From positions 487,001-551,000 of the forward strand of contig JAUPFP010000089.1 in assembly GCA_036925085.1 (NCBI GenBank): 64,000 nt of DNA, in the 5' to 3' direction. This document shows positions 14,135 through 26,200 of the stretch, piece after piece. A program made the position numbers and the translations under genes. This stretch comes from Brachycybe producta. Its lineage: Eukaryota > Arthropoda > Diplopoda > Playtdesmida > Andrognathidae. The notes below the pieces were generated by a model. The model was given only the letters and a program-made list of their open reading frames with translations. It was not told the DNA's origin and did not search any database. The stretch's first letter is position 1, and each line of letters begins with the position of its first letter.

Positions 14135-17100
14135 GGGTTAAAACGTTACTCACATGAAAAGGTCAGACATGGCTTAATTAATCATATTATTAAGCCATGT
14201 CTGACCTTTTCATGTGAGTAACGTTTTAACCCTTGAACCACGTCGGAATTTATATAAATTTAAATGAATAAACCGTTTTTTTTTCTCAAGGTCAACTATA
14301 TGTTGCACCCTTCCCATCCAAGAACTCCATGATATTAAATTGGAGAGGGGAAAAGGTTGGAAAGAGTAGGTGAGGGGGAGAGAAAGAAAAGTGGGAGGGG
14401 GTGACGGAAATTGAAATGAAAGGAGAAAAAGGGAAAAAAGGAAAAAAACGACGCGCTTGCGCACACCAGAGAAAATGAAACGCTCTCTTTCAAATATAAA
14501 AAAGAGGAGGGGATAATAGTAGCAAAATTAAACTAGAATTTTTTTTGGTCCGCCCTTTTATGAATTGGGTTGTTGGGTTTGTTACTTGGTCTGACGGCAT
14601 AAAAGGGCGGAGGAAAAGAAATTCTAATGCTGGGCACAATTGCCTGTGAATTTTGCTCCCGTCATTTATGACGGATTACTCCACAAGTATATATAATAAT
14701 ATAGAAACTATTGACAACATGATTGATTTAGTATTTCAATTTCACCTAAACACATTTAATTTGAATTCATTTAACTCATGTGTGTACAAGGTATAATACC
14801 TGGTACACACATGAGTTAAATGAATTCAAATTAAATGTGTTTAAGGGAATTAAATGGAATCCAGTTAAGGACATGGACCAAATAAAAATTGACTATTATC
14901 ATTGATCAATATCTTAAATTGAAATACTAAATCAATATTTTGTCAATAGTTTATATATTATATTTAAAGAGACCATTACCTCCAGAAATTTATTTTCAAA
15001 ATGTTGTCAAGACCTTGTTAGGACCTTTTACACACATGAGTTAAATGAATTGAAATTAAATGTTTAGGTGAATTATACGGAATCCAGTTAAGGACATGAA
15101 CCAAATAAAAATTGACTTTATTATTAATATTTGAAATTGAAATACTAAGTCAATATTTTGTCAACAGTTTATATATTATATTTAAGTATTAACTCAATAT
15201 TTTGAGATTATTAACTGAATAAATTGAATTCGACATATTCTTTGTTTGCCCTTCATAGGGCTCTGTAGAACCCGTTTATTATTTAAATGCATTTAAATTA
15301 TCAGGTGTGTACTAGGTATTATGCAACGATTGTCAAAACGATTTTTAAATTTTAAAATAAGTCAATAAAACCATAAAAAACTTAAAAATGAAGTGACTTT
15401 TCATGAGTCACCAAACGACGCCATTTTAAATTTCCAACAACAAGTCCCCCCCATTTTGTACGCAAATATAAGTATTCGCTATTCATATCCAACTCAATAC
15501 AACCTTCCATGTGGAATAATTCGAATACTGTATTAAACCCATAATTCTTTGAAATGAAAGTAATGTGAGGAGACAACACATCAGAATTCGAGTAGAGGAG
15601 TATACTTAGAGGTTTTTTGTTGCCAATGTGTGTCGTTTGGTGGCGCATCTATCTGATGAAGTTCATTTATATAAATATAAAGTCAACTGATTTTTAATTT
15701 TTTTAAATTATATTTAATCACTTATTTTAAATACCGTTTTGGTAATCATTGAATAATTTGTTGGCAATATTCTGACAAGAAATTTCTGGAGGTAACGGTC
15801 TCTTTAAGCATTAAACTCAACATTTTTAGAATTCAATATATTGCTTGTTTGTTTGCCCTTCACAGAGGGCTCTGTAGAACACGTTTTTATTATATAAATC
15901 TATTTAAATTATCAGGTATGTACAAATCCATAAAAAGGGGCACACTTGCTAGTACTTATTTTTTATTAAATAAATTATGCACGACAGCAGCAGGATTTGA
16001 ACTAGCAACCTCAAGGATATTAGTCAGAAACGCTACCACATGGACTACTTAGACACTCATCATTTCAGGATGATCATTACATAATAGTAAAATGTCAGTT
16101 ACAGGAAGCTACAAATTTAAAACGAGGTGGATAACATAAGGTTTCAATTCGTGAAACAGACAGAAGATCTGTCCCTTTTATGTTTCGTACGAGTATTAAA
16201 CAAAATTAAAAATAATGCGCGGCTAAATTTCACAAATGCCTAAAACAATTTATTCAATTCTTGTAAAACTAACCATCACACCAATGGATAGGGTGGATAG
16301 TCAGGATAGATGGATAAAAATGTTGTCAACTTGACACAATATGGACAAAATTTGTGATCATTTAAGAGGCAAAATTACTTCATAAAATCTCCACAAAGAG
16401 CGCTAACATCGTTTTTCTATTGAGCCCATAGACCCAATGTTAAAGACAAAATGTTAATTTTTAAAATACACAGTCGCGGCAATATGTTTATTTTTCATAT
16501 TTAAAGTTGTCCAATATTAAGTTTTCACAGTGCAATGTGCGCCTTGAATATATGCCGATCGAGTGATTATATTTAAAAAAAAAACTATTTCGAAATCGCG
16601 AATTCCTAACTCTTATGTTAAACTCCATTAAGTACGTCCTCATAAGAAAAAAAAAACATCCATTAAAATGCTCGTAAAAAACGTAGAAATAGTTTTAAAA
16701 AAACAGAAAAAAATCAGCACGTGTGCCAATGTGTTACCTTCACTGTGGTTTGATTGTGGTTTTTTAAAATTATTTTTAGATATTTTTACGGGCATTTTAA
16801 TAGACTAGTGGGGTAACCCGTCATAAATGACGGGAGCAAAATTCGCAGGCAATTGTGCGCATGCGCGTCGTTTTTTTCTTTTTTTAATCCTTTCATTTCA
16901 ATTTCAATCAACCCCTCCCACTTTTCTCTTTCTCTCCCCCTTCTACACTTTCCAACTTTTTCCCCTCGCCCCCTCCCACTTTTCTCTCTCTCTCCCCCTT
17001 CTACACTTTCCAACCTTTTCCCCTCACTCCCTCCCACTTTTCTCTCTCTCTCTCCCCCCTTCTACACTTTCCAAAGGAAGAGTTCAAACATATAGTTGAC

Positions 17101-17171
17101 CTTGAGAAAAAAAAACGGTTCATTTATTCAAATTTATACAAATTCCGACATGCTTCAAGGGTTTTGTTACT

Positions 17172-17207
<36 letters not shown>

Positions 17208-20200
17208 AGACCTGGGATATTATATATATATAATGTTTTTACTTACGAGCGCGTACTCAATGGAGTTTAACATAAGAGTTAGAAATTCGCGATTTTGAAA
17301 TAGTTTTTAAAAAAATAACCGCACTTACCAATTATTTGTCATTATATCACTCAATCATCAGCATGTATTTAAAGTGTACATTGCACTTTGAAAACTTAAT
17401 ATTGGACGACTTTAAATATGAAAAATAAACATATTGCAGCGACTTTTGTATTTTAAAAATTAACATTTTTTCTTTAACATTGGGCTCAATAGCAAAACGA
17501 TGCTAGTGCTCTTTGCGGAAATTTTTTGAAGTGATTTCGTGATGTAGCCTCTTAACGTGACTTTATAAATATTTATTTTGTTTTTATCCTCCCAGATGGC
17601 ACGCCTGCGTGGCTATTATGTTCTTTAGGAGGTTTCGCTGTTTTGAAATTGTTTTATATTTCTCAAGCAAACACGTTTGTCAGCAGAAACATTACAACAA
17701 AATGGTGGTGATAATGTTAAAAGCTTTTTCATGATGATAGCTTGAAAAATAACTTTTTTATAAGAGTTTGAAAAAGATGAAAATAGTTTTCATAAAATGT
17801 CAATGGAAAAATCTAAATTTCCAAAACTGCCATAAACGTTCATTTTTTTAATCTTTTGCCATTCTAGTTTTGAAAACAATTTGAATTTTTTTCCTAATTT
17901 TTTCAATTTTTGCCCTAAAACCATTTGCCCTAAAGGGACATTTGAACTAAAACCATTTGCCCTAAAGGGACATTTGTCCTAAAACCATTTGCCCTAAAGG
18001 GACATTTGAACTAAAACCATTTGCCCTAAAGGGACATTTGTCCTAAAACCATTTATACTAAAGGACATTCGTCCTAAAACCACTTTTTTGTTCTCTCTTT
18101 TCATACGGCTTAGTGTCTTTTGGTGGATTATGTCAAATGACGTAAATTTACACTACTGATTCGGCCAAATGTCTTTTTAGGGCAAGTGGTTTTAAGGCAA
18201 ATGCCCCTTAAAGGCAAATGGTTTTTGGGCAAATGTCCTTTTAGGGCAAACGGTTTTTGGGCAAATGTCCTTTTAGGGCAAACGGTTTTTGGGCAAATGA
18301 CCCCTTTAGGGCAAACTTTTTTAGGGCAAATGTCTCTTTAGGGCAAATGGTTTTAGAGCAAATGTTTCTTTAGGGTAAATGTTTTTAGGGCAAACTTCTT
18401 TAGGGCAAGTGTCTAGGGCAAATGTCCCACACCCCATGGCACGACAGTAATAATTTATGCATTCTCGAACGTAATTTTCGAAGTTTAAAAAGAGAAGTGC
18501 AAAGGAAAAACATAGTTCTAACAAGGAGTTAGTGATAATGTTTGTATACAAAAAATTCAACATAATGCTTACCTTCAACCAAGGATGTTTCAATGCAGAC
18601 TTTACATCGATGCGACCACTACGATATTAATAATAAAAAAATAAACAACCTCTATACACACAAACAAACAAACAAAACATAACAATAAAGAACGTGACAA
18701 ACTTTGCATCAAAAACGAGAAGCTTCGAAATGAAATCTTTTCCTTCATCCGAAATAGTCTTAAATATGTCCGAATCAAAGGTGATGTGTCCCTTTTGAAT
18801 TCTTCTCAGTGTCTCGCGGTCATTGTCACCCAAGAAAGGTGAAATGCCACTCAGTCTTTACAAAAAAAACCATGACCAAAAAAAAATTAATAAATCGAAA
18901 TTCTCCTGCCAGTCTAACGGTTTTTAACTTACAACAAATAAGTTATAACGCCGACGCTCCTGAAAATCAACACCGAAATTTTAAATATTTTATTTAAAAC
19001 AGTGTATGATTACACACCACACACACATACACAAAAAACAAAAACAAATTGAATAACGTACCAAATATCGGTTCCAAACGAGACAGGTTTGTGATTTGCT
19101 ATCTCGGGTGCAACAAACTCCGGCATGCCGTACTCGAGAAACAGATCCTTGCCTTTGATAATGCGATTTGCCAATCCAAAATCACAAATTTTGATGTCAT
19201 CACCTCCAGGTCTTGCAATCAAAAGGTCACCAGGCTATAAGAACAATCCCAATCACATTATAAATTAGTGATACTCTGATACCTCCAAGTATCAATATTT
19301 TATGGTATCGAGTACACTTGGAAAGTACTTGATACTCTGAGTGTCGAGTATTACTTGTACTGATATATGAGTACTTTTAATATTTGTTTCATAAACGTTA
19401 CTAGTGGGGTAACCAGTCAGAAATAACGGGAGCAAAATTCTAGTTTAATTTGGCTCCTAAAATTATTTAACTATTAGTGGGGTAACCCGTCATAAATGAC
19501 GGGAGCAAAATTGACAGGCAATTGTATCCTGCCTTAGAATTTCTTTTCCTCCGCCCTTTTATGACGTCAGACCAAGTAACAAACCAATTAGAAATTGATG
19601 ACGTTCATAAAACAGCTGAGCAAAAGAAATTCTAAAGCTGGGCACAATTGCCTTTGATAAACTGTAGTATAATTTTGCTACTATTATCCCCTTCCCTTTT
19701 TATATTTGAAACAGAAAATAAGCTTTTCATTTTCTCTGGTGTGCTCATGCGCGTCGTTTGTTTCTTTTTTTACTGCTTTCATTTAAATTTCAGCCACCCC
19801 TCCCACTTTTTTTCAACCCTCCACGTTTCTCTCTCTCTCCCCCTTCTACACTTTCCAACCTTTTCCCCTCTCCAATTTAATATCATGGGGTTCTTGGATG
19901 GGAAGGGTGCAACATATAGTTGACCTTGAGAAAAAAAGCTGTTCATTTCTTCATTTATTTAAATTTATATAAATTCCGACGTGCTTCAATGGTTTTTGTA
20001 CAGTTACTCCACAAACACACACACACACACTCACATACATACATACACAAGTCCTGCGATATTATATTGAGACGTTTTGGGGCCGCCGCTATTTTATTAA
20101 TTTAGCGCCGTTTTGTTTTCTTTAATTTTGTAGGCACTGTGTATTTTGTAGCTTCTGGGCCACTCGGTACTAATAGGTACCGATTGACCCAGATTCTATT

Positions 20201-23200
20201 TTTAGCTTGACCTTATCGTTCTCCCCTCTTTACCATTGTATTATCCTTCCACATGAGTGGATTCTTATCATTTTAATTCGAAGTTGTTTTCGTTTTTTCC
20301 CCCTTTTAATTAAAAGGGTGACGTGTCTAATATTTTGGTGACCACTGGTCAATCACTTTTGATTGGCCAGTTTGGTTTTTACTTTTGTTTTTGCCCAATC
20401 AGGGGCTACTGAGAAAGTGTTCTCAGTATCCTCTTTTTGGGTATAAAAGGCCGTGTTTTTGTATGTAAGTTAGTTAGTTCTTAAATAACGAACCTATGCC
20501 CAATTCTGGCTAGGTTTTTAGATATTATTTTGAATGTTATTATTTCTATGTGTTGTGTGCTTAAACCAGTTCGATTCGTTTAATGTTGTATCTACGAAAT
20601 AAACAACGATTTTATATTTAACTTAAACAGTGGTGTTTAATTGTTTTCGAGTTTTAAATTCCGCGGTTGTGCATTTCATCATTGCAGCTCTTCACCTTTT
20701 TGGATACTTCGATGACCCAACAGGTGCAAACCTGCAACACAAGCGAGTGAGTATATTTTGCACGATTCTTAGGGCAGATTTACGGACGAAAGTCCGAGAG
20801 ATACAGAGATTAAAGATCCTCAAGACTGTGAAGTCTTTTGCCAGAGACTAGTGAGGACATAAAATAGACGTTATATTGGTCTAGTCCTCCCGGACCAGTA
20901 GAATTAGTGGCCTAGCCAACCACTATCAATACGAGTGTAAACTCGCTCGTATCAACCTAAAAGAGCAGATTCTACTAGAGGAAAAAGGTCCGTCACAATA
21001 TATGGTGGAGGAGCTGGGCAGTTTATAAAACTTGCTACCTCGTTTTGCCCTAAGAAACGTGTTGAAAAACACGAAAAATTATCGTAATTCAATTGTACAA
21101 ACAATTTTGAAACAAAACAAAATTTTTCGAAACACTTTTACGTTTTTTATTGACACAAATTACGATACATAATGATGAATACCAACGGAATAACCGCAAG
21201 GTTCTCCCAGCAACTCCAATACAGACGCCGACGTGATCAGCTCGTAAAAGAACGAGCGAAAGCTCGGGAAGCACGCCGTGTTGCCCGAGAAACACGAAAG
21301 CAAGAGAAGGAGGACAAGCTGAGGTCCCTTGCTGAAGAGAAGCGACTCCAGGAGGAAGAGAAACGCGCCGAAGAAGAAGAACGCAAAGCCGACGCCCGAC
21401 TAAAGATTGAAGCAGCATCTTCTGAAGCCTCTCAACGAAGCAACGAGCTGAAGATGGTCGATCGGTTTGCTGAACTCATGAAAGACGCCACTCCTGAGAG
21501 CCGAGAAGAATTGGTAAGACGGTTATGTGGAGAATCGACTCCACACCGCCTTGAACACACACATGAGAGAAATCTCAGACAACGAAGTAAATCACCGACA
21601 GAATCCGGGCGTAAGCTCAGGGCCGAAGCTCCTGAATGGACTCCGAACCTGGGACCCACGTCGTATTCTGAAAAGAATTCACTTCATCCACTTCAGGGTT
21701 TTCCAAAGTATGATGGATCTGAGAACATACTTCTTTATGTTGAAGAGTTCGAAGATATTGCGATTGCGCACCAATGGAACTCCCTGCAGCGATGCAGTCA
21801 CTTTACTGGTCTCCTTCGTAAACGAGCAATCAAATGGCTTGCTCGTTTTCGGTTGGAATATGGCGAAATAAATTGGCCTATGATGCGTAACGGAATTATA
21901 AATGAATTTCTGTTACCTGACCAAAAAGTGAGAATGAAAAATGAGCTGTCCGCAAGGACCCAAAAAGATAATGAAACTTTTAAGGTCTATGCAGAAGAGT
22001 ATGCAGAGATGTATCGAAGGATACATCCCAATGATGACGACTCTTTGCTGATTTCGAGCCTGAGGAAAAGTCTTTTACCATCTTTGAAGCTGCATCTGTT
22101 TGGAGCACCGAAGGACAATCTTTACGACTTCGTCAAGTTTGCCGCCCAGACTGAGGGAGAGCTGATAGAAGAGAATATGTTGACGTACAAGACGACTACT
22201 GGTAACCAGCCGGCCCAGCAGCAGAAGCCTCAACAACCGAAACAGCAGCAACAGCAGCAAAAGAAACAACAGACGTGGACGAACAGGAACACGGCCACGT
22301 CTGAAAAGACGCAGGACACGAAGACGAATCAAGATGGTGGACAGAAATTCCAGCAGAGAAAAAGATCTACTGGACCACTCATCTGCTATCAGTGTCAGGA
22401 GCCTGGACACAGAGCGTTCCAGTGCACCAATGAACCGAAACCGAGGAAGGAAGAGAACAAGACGACTCCACCAACTCCAGTCAACCGAGTTGATGAACCG
22501 TCGGAAACGACGGCGCCGAAAATCTTCTGCGCTGACGAAATCCACGTTCTACCGAATGGGATGAAAATGGTACCGGTATTAATTAATAATCAAACGCACT
22601 ATTTTCATTTCGAAAACCACCAGAAGGCTTTAAACTACTAGGGGCGCCACTCGCACCCAAAGTAGTGACGCCCGGAAAAGATGTTGAAGAGAGACCACAA
22701 GAAGAGGAGTTGCCGAAACCTGAAGAAGTGGACGTCAAGGTTCGACGGGACCAGATAACGAGAGAATCTATTGGAATGGCTGCGGTCAACCATGCGGGGA
22801 TGTCTCCAGGTCTGGGTAGCCCGTGCCAAAACGCCGACAAAGAAGAGGAATCGACAACACCTGAGCAGAGCTGTGCTGCGGTACAACTAAAGGACTCTCT
22901 GATGCATAAAGCAGACTTTGGAGATGGGATCCAAATCCGTACTATCTACGAAGATGGGAGCCGGCGGAAACCACTGCAAAGTGGGGCCTCTACGTCGTTT
23001 GCAAAAACGAACGACGCCAAGATGTCCAACAAAGCAGAACAGTGTGTGGCGAAAAAGGGAGTAACCACACCTGTTAAAACTCAAGCAGAGCAAGTAGTAG
23101 TCTCGAAAGAGGCTACTCTTGTTAAAAATAAAGCAGAACAGAGTTTGGCGGAAAAAGGAGTAACCACACCTGTTAAGACTAAAGAAGAACAAGTAGTAGT

Positions 23201-26200
23201 CTCAAAAGGAGCTACTCTTGTTAAAACCCAAGAAGAACAGTGTGTAGTGAAAACGAAAGTAGCCACTCCTGTTATTAAGCAGGGGCAGACTGTGGCGAAA
23301 ACCAAAGAAGTACCCACACCTGCTCAAAAATATAAAGCAGAACATGGAGTAGTGAAAGAGGGAGTAGCTACACCTGTTAAGGGTTCAACTGAAGAGTCTA
23401 GTCTTCTCTATCGGTTGCAAAACCCGTGTTGTACACAAACGATTCGAGATGTTTGGACCAAGTTGACTGAGACAGTCACGCCTCGTGAACTTCAAGTCCA
23501 AAATCAAGACGAGCAGACGGCACCTAAAGTTCGTGTGAACTTTGGAGGTCGTGAGTTAGAAATGACTGCCGACAGTGGCGCCGAAACGTCTGTCATCAGC
23601 GAGTCATTAGTGAAAGACATGAAGCTCATTGTGGATCCACTTCCGTTCCCGCCAAATCTGACTGGTGCCGGAGGTAGCCCACTGAACATCATGGGACAAG
23701 TCATCGTGCCAATTCAGGTCGCCGAAAAGCTTGTCAAAGGAAAGGTGATTGTCATCAAAGGACGACGTGAGGCCTTGCTGGGGAACGACCTCGGAAAAGA
23801 TCTCAACCTTTGCTTGGACATGAACAACAAGAAAGTCTACTTCAGAGAGGAACTGTTGCCGGACACTCTCCAAAAGCAGCAACAAGCAGAAGATTTCATT
23901 CAAAATCTTAGAGATCAAGAGGAAGAGGATCTACAAGAGAAACTCCTGAAGAAGGGGCCAGCAAAACTACGCCTGGTCCAGAATCTCGTGTTGGATCCAA
24001 AGAAAGCTGCAATCGTCGAGGTCAATGCTCCTGATGATCTACAAGAAGGTAGTCTCCAGTTCATCGACTCGTGCGAAAGCACGCTCCAACAGAGAGGAAT
24101 CAAAGTTTCTCCTGGGATCATTGAAGGAAGAGGAAAGTCTATCCTTCAAATCCAAATCTTCAATCCATCTGGAGAGGTTATGCACCTCGGAGCCAGAGAA
24201 ACGATCGCAGAGATCGAGGACGTCGTCACAGCTCTTGATGTGCCTGTGGGCCCCTCGATTTACAAAATTGAAGCTCAAAGTGACCAAGTGAGATCCAAAG
24301 AATATGTCGAATTTCAAGACAGTCTTAACGTCAATCCGAATCGTCCAAGAGAAGAAAAAATGGCGATTCGGAAGCTTCTCGGAGAATTCAGAGATATTTT
24401 TGCCTTCAAGACCTCCGACTTGAAAGAGACAAACTTAACGAAACACGTGATTGACACGGGTGCAAACCCGCCGGTTCGAGAACCGCTCCGGCGTACTTCA
24501 CCTGCTCAGAGAGAGATCATCAAGTCGACACTACGTGATATGTTGGACGCCGGCATTGTAAGCCCATCCAAAAGTCCGTACGCAAGTCCGGTGGTGATTG
24601 TCAAGAAGAAGAATGGTCAGCATCGATTTTGCGTCGATTATCGCAAATTAAATGCTCAAACCAAACCTGACCAATATCCGTTACCCCGGATAGATGACGC
24701 TTTCGACTCACTTTCAGGAGCCACGATTTTTGCAACCTTGGATTTAATATCAGGTTATTGGCAATTTCCGGTGGAAGAAAGAGATCGAGAAAAAACGGCT
24801 TTCGTATGCACAAATGGCCTCTACGAATTTAACAGAATGCCGTTTGGTTTGATGAACGCACCTGCAACGATGCAGCGTGCTTTGGATTTGTTACTGGCAG
24901 GCCACAAATGGGAGACCTGCCTGGTCTATTTAGATGACATTGTCATCTTTGCGAAAGACTTCGAAGAGTTCATGAAGAGATTGAGAGATATCTTGGTGCT
25001 CATCCGGAATGCCAATTTAAGCCTTCAACCAAGTAAATGTTTCTTTGGAGGAGACGAGATCAACTACCTTGGCCACAAGATCAGTGCCCTTGGTATTCGA
25101 CCTGATGAAGAAAAAGTGCAGACGATTCAAGGATTTCCTGCACCGAAAAACGTGACTGACGTCAGAAGCTTCCTTGGGATGACCGGCTACTACAACCGTT
25201 TCATCGAGAACTACTCCAAGATCGCCAAACCAATGCAAGCCCTAGTCAAGAAGGACATGGACTTCAAATGGGATGACGACTGCGAGGTCGCTTTTGATAG
25301 TCTGAAGAAGGCTCTTTGCTCCGCTCCGATTCTAACTTTGTATGATCCGGAGGCAGAAATTGCCTTGCACACTGATGCTTGTGATTACCAGATTGGTGTC
25401 ATAATTTATCAGTATGCGAAAAACGAAAAGAAACCTGGAGTTCTAGGTTACTACAGCCGAAAACTCCAGGGAGCAGAACGAAACTACGGAACGACTGAAA
25501 AAGAATGTCTTGCCATCGTTTATGGCATAGAAAAAGCCAGACCGTATGTTTTCAACCGAAAATTCAAGATATTTACCGATCATAAGGCCCTGTGTTATTT
25601 AAAAACAGCGCAGAATTTAGATGGCCGATTGGGTAAATGGCAGATGAAGCTACAGCCATATGATTATGAGGTAGTTTACAAGAAGGGTAAAACGCACGTG
25701 GACGCCGATTGTGTCTCACGTTACGAGAGCAACGTTCCTGCTAATTGGAAGCACAAGAATGGGGAGATGGAAGCTCTCGAAGACCTTCACATCTTTACTG
25801 TCTACAACGATTTCCAGTGGGAACGGGAGCAATCCCTTGATGAAGAACTTCTCCTCATCAAAGAATCACTCCAGCAAGATCGACTGCATCCCTATCACAA
25901 AAAGTTTGCGATAGTGGATGGCGTTTTATACCACCTGAAGTATGAAGACACCGTGCCAGTACTAACGTGCACTGTGCCCCGACAATTGAGAATTGGGATT
26001 CTCGAGATGCTCCATGATGTGCCTGAGGCCGGACATTTCGGATTCACCAAAACGATGAAGAGAATCCAGAAGAGATTCTATTGGAAAACAATGAAAACAG
26101 ACGTCGCCGACTATGTCAGGTCGTGCCACATCTGTCAGAGAACCAAACTGTCGCACCAAAAAGTACCTGGATTGTTACAACCAATCATTGTGGGAAAACC

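Noticed and set aside
17910..18437. Telomere-like TTAGGG words in the TTTAGGGCAAATG arrays
   Set aside because: The unit is 16 bp or longer, and TTAGGG never repeats head to tail. The arrays are arms of a foldback element.
20630..20851. 73-codon ORF present in each LTR (also 28475 and 51542)
   Set aside because: It lies in U5/R of the LTR after the poly(A) signal. It is conserved only because the LTRs are near identical and matches no known protein.
22075..22545. Minus-strand 156-codon ORF within gag
   Set aside because: Low-complexity Leu/Arg/Phe reading of the complement of the Gln/Lys-rich gag segment; no independent support.
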